A DNA stretch of 64,000 bases, from NCBI GenBank assembly GCA_003991915.1, contig RQTK01000164.1:156830-220829 (forward strand), read 5' to 3'. The notes beneath the pieces are model-generated. The model was not told where the DNA came from, ran no database searches, and saw only the letters and a program-made list of their open reading frames with translations. Below, in pieces: positions 24,623-36,900 of the stretch (its first letter is position 1; the number at the start of each line of letters is the position of its first letter). The position numbers and the translations under genes were made by a program. The DNA comes from Elysia chlorotica. Lineage: Eukaryota > Mollusca > Gastropoda > Plakobranchidae.

Positions 24623-24801
24623 GGTACCTGTATTGTTTTGAACCCCCATAGACATTAAACTTTAGAAAACATTAATAGCTTTCAATTTTCTTATCATGAA
24701 AAAAGATTTTTAAAAAAGCAACGAGCTGCTCCAATGAACACACAATATGTAAAACTTTCTGTGCATGCCCCTATTTGTTTTGCTCACGACTCGTTTTAAA
24801 G

Positions 24802-25113
24802 GTAAGACTTGACTTGACTTGACCTGACTTGACTTGACTTGACTTTTCCGCGATGTAGACCTTTTGGTCTGTTCGCGGTTCCTATACTGAGTTTAATTGC
24901 ATGCGTGGCCGGCGTTTCTATGTGTACTAGTTTACATTTGGCATTCTGGTTCGTACATGCTTGGGCGGTTCTTCCACAATTTGTCCAGGCGACTTTTGAA
25001 AGCATTAACTGTTGGTGCTGTCACCACTTCTTCTGTGAGGTTGTTCCATTCATCTATTACTCTGTGTGAGAAGAAGTTTGCTCTGAGATCGAGTCTGTAT
25101 CTATCTTTTCGTA
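24802..25113 (-). mobile_element. 5'-truncated LINE, 3' end with pentanucleotide tail
   Basis: On the minus strand a frame from about 25113 to 24942 encodes the conserved C-terminus of non-LTR retrotransposon ORF2: 'FFSHRVIDEWNNL', 'VNAFKSRLDKLWKN', then TAA. A 3' untranslated part of roughly 100 nt follows, ending in (AAGTC)n at 24802-24842. Such proteins perform target-primed reverse transcription; this fragment keeps only the tail. The element abuts the right copy of a 43 bp direct repeat. Confidence 0.85.
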
Positions 25114-25156
25114 CGGGTTAGATCACCGCTCTGTCCACGTCCCCTCTCTCTCTACC
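25114..25156. repeat. 43 bp perfect direct repeat, right copy
   Basis: Identical to 24580-24622. If it is a target-site duplication it is unusually long, and the DNA between the LINE tail and the left copy would be a 3' transduced flank. Confidence 0.9.
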
Positions 25157-25159
25157 TGA

Positions 25160-26837
25160 AGTGTTTGCGCCAGTATTATGACCTGCCTAACTTTCTCTCG
25201 GGTATCACGCCGTCCGCCGCAGAAGATCTTCTTTGATAATAAGAAGTAATGAACAATATTAAGCAAACGGCAACAGAACAAAAAAAACAACCTAGGTAAG
25301 GGAAACGCAGTCTCTTAATTATAACCTTAGTGATAGTAGTCTCACTAATAAATTTTCTAGGATTTGCCATAGCCATAGACAAACGTAAACTAAAAAAAAA
25401 TGGTGCTACTAAGTTCGCACCAACAAAAAAAAAACAACAAAAAAAAACAACCCAACAAAACAACAGAAATAACAAAAACAACAGACCAGATATGAACGGA
25501 AATTGAATTGGTGCTTAAATTCGTGTAATGAAAGGAAGTAGGATAAATTTTTACATATTTTGTATTTCAAAACCAAATTGTTTACTCAGGGCAAAAACAA
25601 AACAAACAAGACACTAACTTCTCACAATTGCTCATAGAAAAAAAACAAACAACGTTGCACGAACAAGCCCTCTCATGGAAACACGGAGAATAATGTTTTG
25701 CTTCACCGAGAGGACAGCCAGATTGAATACCTGTATTGAAATCAATACTAAGGTTGAACTTTCTGGTATATGCAAACTACGAATAACATTCTAGATTCGG
25801 TGCAATAAACGATGACAGAGTTTAAGGATCTTCAAACACAATCTCTGATAATGTAGGTATACATGTAGTGATGCTGTACATGCATTTTGCTTTAAATAAG
25901 CATCGCAATTTTGTTAATGTGTTGGTATAATGTACATCTGCATGCTTCTGACTTGACTGATTTATTTTGTTTCCGGCCGACGATGGACGCATTCATGCGC
26001 CAACAATAATTTAAAAAAAAATCATACACGCAATATATCTAGATACTTTATATCTTATAACCTTTAGCGTCAACTCGTTTTTATACATGGAGAAGTGAGG
26101 GTAAGAGAGGGATTGTGATTTTACAGTACATAAAGGCCAGGTTGAAAGAATTATCCAACTCCATTTCATATTTTTTTAAGTTATGACCCCCTACATGAAT
26201 AAGTAGCACGTTTTAACTCAGTTATTTAACTGAACGAACAATCCCTACAATGGGACAACTATACATGTGTATGTCATTAAAATTGTCAACAAAATTGTTA
26301 GAGAAATACTCAATTAGTGCGAAAACATTTACACCACTTTCAGTATTTTGTTATCAGTGACCCATCTTATTGCCTTTTTCTCAGATGAGCCTCCTTCCAA
26401 CAAAGTTTAATGTGTATTGATGGACTGCCAGCAATACTCATTTGCCGTAATGGTTGAAAGTACTTGGTGTCAAGCATTTATCACATCAATGCATCTAGTG
26501 ACACAACCACACTTGCAATGAAATTTGGCTGTTACAAGAAGGGAAAACGTAGGCATTGTGTAGTAATTTGTATTTGTTTTTGCCTCATTGATCTTTTGAT
26601 GTAGATCGTGAAATTCCATTAAATTTAAACTAGTTATCAAACCTTTCATAATTATGTCCCCCGATGATTTGTATCACTTTCAGGTGGTAGCGTTTTTGTT
26701 TAGCTATGAGTATGGCACTAGTAATACCCTATGCTTTTTCCCAATGAGGCTTATTGTATGCACACCTGTTCATATACTGTTATTTATTGCCTGAAATTTA
26801 CAGACAAGGGTACTTTATGTATATTTGTTCATTTAAA

Positions 26838-26876
<39 letters not shown>

Positions 26877-27660
26877 TATTATTATTATTACTATTATTAT
26901 TATTATATTTTGTTTTATTTGACATAAATTTGTTTCAAAACTCAGAAAAAAATACTTGGTGCTAAAAAAAAGTATGCAATCATTGAAACCACTCTCTAGT
27001 TGTTTTTTTTTTACAGTCATACATTTAAGTTCAAACTTTAAATTAAAGCTTCTATAAAAGGTATACAATAAGGCATGCTCCCTCCCCCTTTTTTGTGTAT
27101 GTCTATTTTCTGCTAAGCAATTGTTATGACACACACACAAATTAATACATATATACTATTAAAAAAAACATCACTGTTTGGTTTGATAAAGAATTAAAGC
27201 ACATGTGTTGAATTTAGAAGACCTTTCTCTAAATATTGCTTCGTATTGATACATACCTATACGTACAAAAAAAATGTATTCTTGTAAACATTTTTGAATA
27301 CCGGTACCTGTCTTGTTTAAGGTATATATACACCTCATGCAATGTTTTTGAGTTTGACAAAAATTTTAAAAGTTGACTGATTTTCTGTTTCTTATGGCTC
27401 CTTATACAATTGTTCTTACGTTAAATATATAGAATGACACTCAGACACACAAAACCATTCCATTATTTTGTCTGAAAATATGACGAATCAAATTTTCTGG
27501 TAAAGAGTAAATGCTTTTGCAGTTCAAACATGCCTATATAATCGCATCATTGATGAAGCAATCTTGTTTGGATAATATTACTATCAATATTACCATGCTA
27601 ATTTTAGACCTCTATGTGGAGGAGATATTGTTTTAACATTTTTTAAACTACATGAATTAA
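25160..27660. other. Gene-poor AT-rich stretch
   Basis: No supported exons. Contains A-rich tracts (about 25395-25450), an (ATT)n microsatellite at 26841-26907 and ordinary intergenic-looking sequence. It may include introns of the gene whose last exon lies at 27712. Confidence 0.5.
26841..26907. repeat. (ATT)n microsatellite
   Basis: Two blocks of ATT repeats separated by single-base slips. Confidence 0.93.
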
Positions 27661-27711
27661 AAAAAAAAAGTTTGTCAAGTATGATTTTTTTCATTTTCTT
27701 TCTATTTTTAG

Positions 27712-28199
27712 GCATACCCACGCAGCAAAGTAAACCATGTGACTGCTGCAAATTCTGCAAAGTCCATCTGCAGCAAGAACAGAAAAAACAACCACCGCCA
27801 TCCCCACCCACAGTTTCAGAGTCAGCATCAGTGTCAGAGACGCCACCAGAAAACCTACCAGCTTTCAGTATTTTCAGCTTTCCACCAAATCAAGAGTTAC
27901 CAGAGAAACCCTCAAGTCCGTTCAGCATTTATAATTTCCCTCAAAAGCAGATTCAGACTCCTGCTTCAGCACCATACAGTTTTTTCCAGACAACTCCAAA
28001 ATCTAAAAAGCGGCCCCCACCATCACAGTACAGCTTCTTCCCCTCTCATGTTCATAAAACAGCATTCAATTTATATCAAACTCCAAATTCCTTGCAAATA
28101 TTGAACATCCATGAAAAGTGGACTTTCAATGTGCTCGATGGAACAGACTTTGAAAGAAACCCTTGCTTTTCTAATTCTACTGATGTTTCTTCATTCTAA
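27712..28199 (+). CDS. Unrecognised proline-rich terminal exon
   Basis: Open to TAA at 28199, 161 codons after a strong acceptor ('ttctatttttag'). The N-terminal part has a cysteine cluster CDCCKFC. The middle has a Pro/Ser/Glu-rich stretch, then four loose copies of an aromatic motif: FSIFSFPP, FSIYNFPQ, YSFFQTTP, YSFFPSHV. Composition and length look genuinely coding. An alternative reading starts at the ATG at 27672, which turns the polypyrimidine tract into a hydrophobic leader (MIFFIFFLFLG) resembling a signal peptide; I prefer the splice-acceptor reading. I found no upstream exon and know no matching family. Confidence 0.55.
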
Positions 28200-28597
28200 C
28201 AAGACTCCTCCAAGACTGACAGTGTCTGTGAGGTTCAAGGTTTTAGTCTTTGCTAGCTCCAAATGATTTTATATTTAAATTAATTTAAGAAAAACATTGA
28301 ACACATTGAAAAAGATATGTCCTGTCTTACTCTATGTTCCAAAATATGCGCATTCAAAAGAATCAAGATGTAAAACTCAATTGAAAAAAAAATGTTTCCC
28401 TCAATATATTGTATGTATTGGTTTTTTACATTGTACATGTACCTTGTCATTATAATATACGTGAAGGGTTTATTAAGTGCCTGCTTAGGAAACCATAGTA
28501 TATTTTAAGGAGATGAATCATTCCTCATCCTTTTGATGTTTTCAATACCTCCACTATATAACATGCAGATAAGTATCTCGTAAGACTAATTGCAAAG

Positions 28598-28603
28598 AAT
28601 AAA
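28598..28603 (+). terminator. Possible polyadenylation signal AATAAA
   Basis: AATAAA about 400 nt after the stop of the proline-rich exon. The distance is plausible, but AT-rich DNA contains many such hexamers. Confidence 0.3.
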
Positions 28604-28767
28604 CACTTGGAGTAGAAAGGTCTAGGCTGACTGGAGTTTATCTCATTGTGAAAGAAGCAAGAGACGAATAGAGAGCGCTCCTTAACTACTTCAAACAGGT
28701 AATAGAAGGTTAATGGCATGCGATTTTTTTATCAGCAAGACCCTAAATAGAAATGTGATTTGAAGGT

Positions 28768-28925
28768 CTTGTTCCCTACTGGTTGAGTTGGTGTCACACA
28801 CTGTCAGTACAACGTGACCTGCTGAAACAAGTCCTGGTATCTCCATTCTGTATCTGTGTGGCAGCACATAAAATTGTTAAATTATAGTCTCAGGACCTGA
28901 CAGCGATATAGCCTAGTTGATGCCA
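28768..28925 (+). mobile_element. SINE fragment
   Basis: Plus-oriented body of the AACTC-tail family: 'actggttgagttggtgtcac' followed by 'gtggcagcacataaaattgt'. The tRNA-like head is missing. Confidence 0.65.
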
Positions 28926-29201
28926 TCACAGTAAGAAAACAACAGAACAGCCGTACCAAGCAGTTCTCATTTCCGCCTGTTTTTTTTGTTAATTGGCATT
29001 TTCTAAAGTTATCAATCACAAAAGAGAAAAAGAAAATTTTTAAATGTAAAAAAAAAGGCCAGAAGCAATATCCATCACATTTTCCTTGATGAAAAATAAC
29101 TTCCACCTTGCAGGCCCATTTGCAGTCATAATTCCGGACATAAAAAGCACAACTGGGATAAAAGGACAAAATATATTGATATATACATAACAATCTCCAG
29201 C

Positions 29202-29207
29202 TTTATT
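29202..29207 (-). terminator. Possible NDUFB8 polyadenylation signal
   Basis: AATAAA on the minus strand about 470 nt after the NDUFB8 stop codon; nearest clear candidate in the right orientation. Confidence 0.3.
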
Positions 29208-29675
29208 TTTAGTGACTTATGATACAGGATACAATAGTGACTTACTGTGTCAGAAATTTCATATTGCTCTACATCTTGAACAAAATTACCTGAACAAACA
29301 TATCATTTGATCCCCTACTTTATCATTGCAAGCATACAATTGTATACACATTTACATTAATATTTCCTTCTTTTCGAGTGTATACAAATTTAGATTTATA
29401 CTTCCTTCATTTCGAATGTATACCTATTTATATCAACACTTCCTTACTTTCTGAAACCACACCATAAAAAAGAAGAAAGTTTAAGCCCTGTTAAACACAT
29501 ACAAACTCAATCTTCATAATTTCAAAATTCAATAACCAAAAAAACGGTGGCATATAAACAACATTTTGATCAATGATCACACAGCATGATTTATATTCTG
29601 TAAAGTCACCATAAGAACTTTACATGGTCATAATTATTTATCTAAAGTAGAAGTTACTAGAACTAAAATGAGGAA

Positions 29676-32600
29676 TCACTCTTCAGGTACTTTAAATGTG
29701 TAGTGCTTAATTTCAGGTTCATTTGCAGGGTCGCCACCTTTCTCCAAATACAAGTTGTTGAACGGATATTGTTTTGGCATCTAGGTAAGAAAAAGAGGAA
29801 ACAATTCAAGGAAAAAAAATGATGCAGCAAAAAATTTATTTTCGAAGGTGCATAAACAGTAGCTGTAGTCAGATAGATCATTAAATTTAAAATGGATAGA
29901 TACAAAGAAAAACAAAACAAATGTCCAGTGATCCATTTGAGAGATAAAAAGCAAATGCAAAAGTTCTACACAAAGATGCCTTCAAGAAAAAAAAAAAAAA
30001 AAAAGGTTTTTAAGAAAAAGAGAAAAAAGCCATGTATGCAGACCCCTTAACTCTTAAATGCCATAGGCTGCAGCCAGTGGCTACTATATACACACATTCA
30101 ATGTATAGGCTATTTTAAAAAATGCATTTCAGCTTAGGGATATAAAGAAGGTTCTCTACATTAAAAAAAAAAAAAAATTAATGCTGCCAATCCGCCCATG
30201 AGTTAAAACCATGATTTTCTTGCAAGACTAATCTAGATATAGAAAAGGGCTGTTGATAAAGATACTTTATTTTCTTTTGAAAAAAGGCTGAAACAAAAAA
30301 GTTATTGTGATAACAAGTTCACATTAACAAAAAATTTATTCTATAGTCTTTTAATTTAAAAAAAGTTTACCTTACTAAAGAAAAAAAAAACATTTCCACC
30401 CCACTAAAAAAAAACAACAGAAAAACAATCATTTGCTATATCATTTACATGTATTCAAAATCATTTATTCAAATAGAGTAAAAATATTAAAATATGTTTA
30501 TTAAGAAAACTTAAGTCCTCCCCCAGTCTCTGTACACAACAATTTATATTCTATTTGCTTTATTTATTCATTTTTTATATGTATTTTTGTCCAATATTTT
30601 TACGATTTAATTGAAAAGTATTTAAAGCTTTCTTTCTTTTTTTTAAAGATTAGATGTTATTATCTCAGCACTGACATCTTACTTACCTCAGGAGGAAAGT
30701 ACTCATATGGAGAGAGAACCAGAAACGCTGTCACAAAACCGAAAAAAGTGAGAACACCGTACATGAGCATCTGGCCACTGTAAAAAAGAGATTTTGAGTA
30801 TGTCATGAAAGATATCCTGATACTATTTAATTTAATATTTGCAATAGGAGCATATTGATTTAAAAAAAAAAAGAGGAAAAGGAAGAGCCATTCATCTCAT
30901 GTTTACAACTGTTCAAGGGTTTGAGATTTAATATCAGTATTGGTATAATTATCGTCTGCATTAGCGTTGTTTCAAAACATTTGAATGGTTTGACAAAAAA
31001 ACTCACCTTCTTGAATCTGAGTGAAAAAACAAAACAAAAAAAACCCAACACTAAAGCAACCCAAGAATGGCAAGATATGTGAAAAATATGAAACTATTGT
31101 CATCCTCGTCTGTCCATTAAAAAAAAAACCCACAGTTTTCTTTGATAACACTTTTAATACAGTAAAACAATGTAAAAAATACATGTAAAATGTAACAGAT
31201 TGCTATTTCAATTATGCTTTAAGCTGTTACATCACAAGTTACTTGTGCTTACAATTGCTAAAAAAAATCACAGGATTGTTAGATAAATAAATAAAAATAT
31301 ATTAAAAAATAACTTTTCAAAACAACTATTTATAACAAACAGATGTATAACAACTATAACATATATGACACAAGCACAAAAAAGGATTTATTTACTGTAT
31401 ATGTCACATTCAAAAGAATTTAATACAGTTTCATGTTGAATTAAATGATGCTGATAAATCATTAAACTAGAATTTAGATCAATTGTGATAATTTTTCATA
31501 TGTTTTTTTAAAAACAACAAGCAAGGTATTTTTGGAAAAGACATGCTTCAATAATCTGATTTATTATATAAATCACCATAGTCCGTTTTGCTTTTAAACT
31601 TCACCTTCATGGCAAAACCTGTATGATTTTACTTTATCCATTTACATGATTAAGAAAACTATAGCTCCTTATTAGAAAACTTCAATTCAAATTTTGCAAA
31701 TAGTAAACATCTAGTGCTAAAATTAAAACATGTTAAAAGAAGCTTTTAAATTCCTTCAATTTGATGTATATAACACGTCTCTCTTTATTGCTTTACTCTT
31801 TTCCCTATCCAAAATTGGGATATCACCTGTTCATTTTATGAAACCTGCTAATTAATTTTAATGTCCTTGATCAATGATAAAAAAAAAATGCTTTCAAATG
31901 CGTGACATATTTTAAAGATAATTCTCCACTTGCACTGTTGAAAATGGGAATTGAACAGGATTGTTGGACTATCTATTGTCTTGATAAATGTGGAATATCT
32001 ACTGGTGCCAATACTTACTATGTGTATCTCCCATCAGCATTAGGGTCCCATAAATCTGCACCAATAATATCTGCAGAGGCATTCACCTAGTAAATGAAAA
32101 AAAAAAAAGAGTTCATTGATGCATGCTGCAGAGAGCATATAATGGAATTATGGGTGATAGTTAGTTTTCTTCTCAGCACTTCAGTGTCTTGATTCCTAAA
32201 GTTTGGTAGGTAAAAAGCTTGCAAGCACAAAAAAAAGAAGAAAGAATTACCATCTCCATTTTATTTTGCCCCCATTATATTGTTTCCTCAGTTTATAATT
32301 CAGGATTTCATTGAAATAATATGAAAGAAAAAAAAAGGATTCACTTCAGTTTTGTAAATCATCCAGAGAAATTATTAGCTTGTTAAGAAAATGCACTTGT
32401 TACTTAAATTAAACAGTTTGTACATCCTATCACAAATTTGTCTCTTGCAAATAATCATACACACAGTAGAAAAATAAAACATTTTAATAAAATTGTCAAC
32501 ATTATTCAATTATTTGCAATATTTATAGTATGATTTTGTGGTTTCACTGCAAAGATCTCTTAAACCACTTGATATTTATATACAGACAAAAAGAGTTACT

Positions 32601-33812
32601 CCTAAAAAAATAGTGTGTTGCATGCATAGTTTTAATTCTATTTTATTCGTTGTTTTTCTTTTTAATGTCAACTCACTGGTTCTCCAAAGTTTCTTTTCTC
32701 TCCTGGTAGATCATAATCCTCAAATGGATCCCGCCACGATCTGGCAACCAAAGGAAGTTCTGGATAATCACCAATATCACCATCTGCTAAGGCGTTGTAG
32801 TCTTCAGGCCGTAAACCATATTTCTTGGCTGCTGCTGCCCTCTCTTCTGGAGTGCGAGGTATTGGACCTGGCTTCCAATCCTTATTCCAGACTGTAACAT
32901 TTTAAAATAACACAGCTGTATTGAAATAATTCCACTAATTAAAAAGCATTATATAGTAATACATGCTAGGAATGCTGGAATAGCTTTTGAAGTCTGATAA
33001 AATTATTTGTAAAAACTTTTTCAGAAAAAGGAATGTAAAGACTATGAATCCAATGAAAGTTTATTTTTAAGTTACCAACATCAAAATATCTCTAGATACT
33101 ATAAGAATCCACCTGATTCAAGGAGTGAAATAGATTGCTGCACACTGCAGGTAGCAATTCTAACATTGGAGTGTTTAAATGCATTGCATGTAATAGTCTT
33201 GTGAAGCATTAGAGGGTTGGTATGGTAATATTTGAACACAAATTTGAAGGTCTCTCTTTCTTGTTTCTATCAGTTTATGAAATTGTGATTGCGAACAAAG
33301 GCAACAAACAAATACAAGGTTACCTTGAAATTTAGTGTAAATTCACCTAGATGAGAAAAAAAAAGCTCTCACTCAGTTTTAAACATTTAGGTTCCCAAAA
33401 AAGGATTATAATTATTTTATAGATCTATGGCCTGCCATAGCGATAACCGCCAAGTGTGATGGTTTGGCATGATTGGGATTCCCTTTTTGGTTTGTGTCTT
33501 TTGGTACGTTTGTCAAGAGCAAAGGTAACTAGGTAAGTGACGTTAGCTTAGTGAGTATTGAAGCCCTTCTCAGAGTTCGTTTTCAGTGAATACTGAAACC
33601 TGCCATCTAATCTAGATCTAGATCTATCTAAAAAAAGATGCCACCCCAGCTTTGATTCTTGTACTCTGGTTTAAAATTATGTAGAATTTATTTATATCCC
33701 ACTTACATGCTGCAAAAAGACGTGATGATGTTGATAAATTTGACTGACGGTGGCAGATTAAAGGTTTTTTATGCTTCGCCAATACAGAGCAAACCTTCAT
33801 GAAGGTCGCCAT
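29676..33812 (-). CDS. NDUFB8: NADH dehydrogenase 1 beta subcomplex subunit 8, 5 exons
   Basis: Accessory subunit of respiratory complex I in the inner mitochondrial membrane. Coding exons (minus): 33707-33812, 32677-32891, 32019-32086, 30687-30777, 29676-29780, all GT-AG with matching phases (1, 0, 2, 0), total 194 aa against 186 in human. The N-terminus ([16 protein letters not shown]…, Arg/Lys/Ser-rich, no acid) looks like a mitochondrial presequence. Exon 2 carries '[20 protein letters not shown]'. Exon 4 encodes the single transmembrane helix ([17 protein letters not shown]). Exon 5 has '[17 protein letters not shown]', nearly invariant in the family. An in-frame TAA lies 18 nt before the ATG. 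Head-to-head with MRPS9. Confidence 0.97.
30047..30206. mobile_element. MITE-like element in NDUFB8 intron 4
   Basis: Begins 'ttaactcttaaatgcc' and ends 'catgagttaaaacc', approximate inverted ends related to the TTAACTCTTTAA family. Interior is AT-rich without coding potential. Similarity to the 12572 copy is limited to the ends. Confidence 0.45.
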
Positions 33813-33965
33813 TTTAGCAGTTATTTACAAAGGTCTCAGACTCAGAGACAGAAGATAGTATCTAGCAGTAAGAAAAGTTAGTCCATTGAACTCCGACCAT
33901 TTTAGTTACAGCTTTCAGCGGTACGAAACTCAATGATACTTCCACAATAAAGTGATATAAACATC
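33813..33965. promoter_or_regulatory. Putative bidirectional promoter, NDUFB8 / MRPS9
   Basis: The start codons of the two divergent genes are 153 bp apart, so both 5' leaders and core promoters must fit here unless start sites overlap. There is no obvious TATA box at a useful position. The NDUFB8 start context reads 'ctaaaATGGCGACC' on its strand, close to a YY1-type AANATGGCGNC site, and a similar 'ctaaaatggtcgg' occurs near 33892-33905 on the minus strand. YY1-type initiator motifs are known from TATA-less promoters of nuclear genes for mitochondrial proteins in vertebrates; their use here is inference. Confidence 0.6.
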
Positions 33966-36900
33966 ATGGCCGGTATCTCACCTTGGGCCGTGAAAACTGT
34001 TCACAAAGGAACAGTATCATCGCGACGACTTTTCGTCATTTTTGCCCACAAACGCGTAAGAGAATAATGAAAGCTTGCATCTGTAAAACTAGATTCTTAA
34101 CTTCATACCTGGATCTAATATATAGATCTAAATAGACTAGAATCTAGATCTAGAACTCTGATTCCTGTGCAATGGTCTCCGTGTAAGAACTCGTCGCCAA
34201 CCCACTGGAATCTAGATCTATCCTCGTGAAGCATCTAGATCTATTCTCACTTTAATGAGGCTGACCTCTTTCTCACAAAAGACACACCATGCTTGTAAGC
34301 CGACTCAATGAGAAATATTTTAAAAACGAAGTGGGTGCAGTTTGTTGTGGGGAATTTCGGCTTTATCAACGTGCAGTAAAGTCTACGATATCAGAACGGA
34401 TCTTCTTTTTTGTTTCACTTTCAATAAGCTTACAGTTGATTAGTCTCACTCTGAGTCACTTACTGCATGCAATGCAAGCAGTCTGAGAAGGCACTTTTAA
34501 AAACTTCGAGCAGGCAGCATACATGTCGTTCTTTGAGGAGAATCAAATTTTTACTAGTTGGAACAAGTTTTTACGGCTTTCTGGATGGATGTGAACTGCA
34601 TATTTAGGAAGCTCGCCTTTCTGAATGCAAACTGGGTAGCGTTTACCAACAGCCTATAATGCTATATTAAAATAGGTCTATAGATGCTCTAGATCCCTAT
34701 CAGCAGATTGTTTAGAGTAAAAATCGAATAATTTTTTAAAGGAATATTGTTTACAACAAAAAATAAAACCATCAAATGATTTTTTTTAGAGGAAAAGGTC
34801 AGCCCCATTTACCTGTCCAGGAACCTGCTCTTGGCTTTCCTGGGATTGAACTTGGTAATTAATGCATTTTGTGATCTAGGCGGATGCAACTTTAAAACTT
34901 TTTTAACCCTGGCTCTGCGAGACGCCAACAGCGCTCCCAACTGAGCGCTGCTGGGCGCCGACATTAAGGGGTACTAGCTCTACGCCGCCAGCTCAACAGG
35001 GTGCCCACTTTTAGTAGGTGGTGACTGGACCACAATCTTGAGACGTTAATCTTGTCACAGTAAACCTTGCCCCATTCACTTATTTCTATACTCAAAATAT
35101 TAAAATTAGAATGAAAAGGTGTGACTTCTCTGCTATTGTTCAGTCTTGAACAGTCAGGCTTTGAAGTATGGTGTAGAAAACAGACGGACCACGAGGTGTG
35201 AAGTCTGGTTTCTTGGTATGTTTACTAATCACATGATTATTGTTCGATGTTACTATAACCAGTGAAGGGTATCTGTGGGTATTGATACTTATAACTGCTG
35301 TGTGTACATTGTTTGAGCGATGAGTCTTTGATGGTTTGAGAACACCGTCCTTTGTCCATAGCGGTAGAGATGATGCCCTGAGGGAGCAGGGCAGATGTAT
35401 GAAAATAAGTTGTGACTCTGCTCAAACCTGGTGAAGGGGAGATAAAAGCAATTTATAGTTTGTGATCACGGAGGAAATTCTACTAAAATGTGCGATTCAA
35501 TAGTTTAGTGTTATAGGTTTACGTGGGCATAATCTTTAGCATATATACCCCATGTTCTAATTTTAGAAGTTAGAGACAAAAATTGAGAATAATTGTTAGC
35601 CAACCGAAAATTAGATGCACTAATTAGAGGGAAGTGTAAAATTGTGGATTTTCGGAAATAAACGAATCTGGCATGCGCAATAAATATTGATTACAGTGTG
35701 CACACTGGTCTGTTTCGTTAGAAAGAATGCTTGGTAAATGGTTTTATAGGATAAAATAGGGCATATCTTAAAACTCTTTAAGCCTACATGAATGCCCATT
35801 CCATGTTTTGATGCAGGTTTTAGTATACATTTATAAATGGAAAGAGGTTTTTTTTCTGTCATTTTTTTTTAAATTTTAATGGCAGAACACTGTTTAAAGA
35901 GTTATAGACACTCAATGGTCTGTAATTCCAACTAACAGTATGTGGGTTACGTGTTTATAAAAATGTCTAAACGAAAGATTAGAAATAGCAATCTAACAAA
36001 CAAACAAAAAACAAGATCATAAACCAAAGTTTTGAATGATGTCTTTCACAACATGATGAATCTCTTTGTGAAAACATTCTTTTAATTTCTAATTTCATTC
36101 TGGACAGACATTATAATTGAAATTGAGTTTTAGCGCAATCCAAATTCATACATAATCCTTCAGCTTTGTGCGCCCCACTATTTCCACGAATTCAGTGGGT
36201 TCCCAACTAGTAATAGTGATATTAATAATAATCTTATTATAATTGAGCGACGCCCAAAATTGATTTGGTAAAGGTAAAGGCTTTATGGGGAAGGGACAGC
36301 AAATTTTACAAAAATGTGTAGTGCATTAATTAGTTAAAAGTGTCATAGGTTTATGTGGACATAATAGTCTATAGTCTTTAGGTTAAATGCGAACACTCTC
36401 CGTTTTTCTCATTTTAGCATAATGAGTTGATTGAAATCTGCGAAGAAAACTCTTACGGTACTAGCAATCTGACTTTTAAATGCACCAATGAGACAGAAGT
36501 GTAAAAATCCGATTTTTGTGACATAAAGAATTTGACACACCCAATAAAATTAACATTGTTTTTTTGTTTTGTTTCTTAACAAACTATATTGTAAATACAA
36601 CTAAGAGTATGTGGGTAAATTTGCTTATGACTAAAGAGAAGATTAAATCTAACAAAGTAGTAATAAAACGCAAAAACGGGAGAACAAACCAAATGATGTT
36701 CTAATGCTTCTATATTTTTTTTTTTAATCTTTCACGTTATTTTACTGTACAATGAGTAATTGACAGTTTTGTGCATATAAATAACTCTTTGGGCATTGTA
36801 ATTTGCCATCAATATTGTGTTATCGTGGTAAATACCTTCTACCTACCAAATTCAGACTTCTGGGGCTGAATGAGTTTTAATTTTGAGGCCTGAAATAAGT

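Noticed and set aside
31902..32090. Plus-strand frame overlapping 32019-32086
   Set aside because: Shadow of NDUFB8 exon 3 on the opposite strand.
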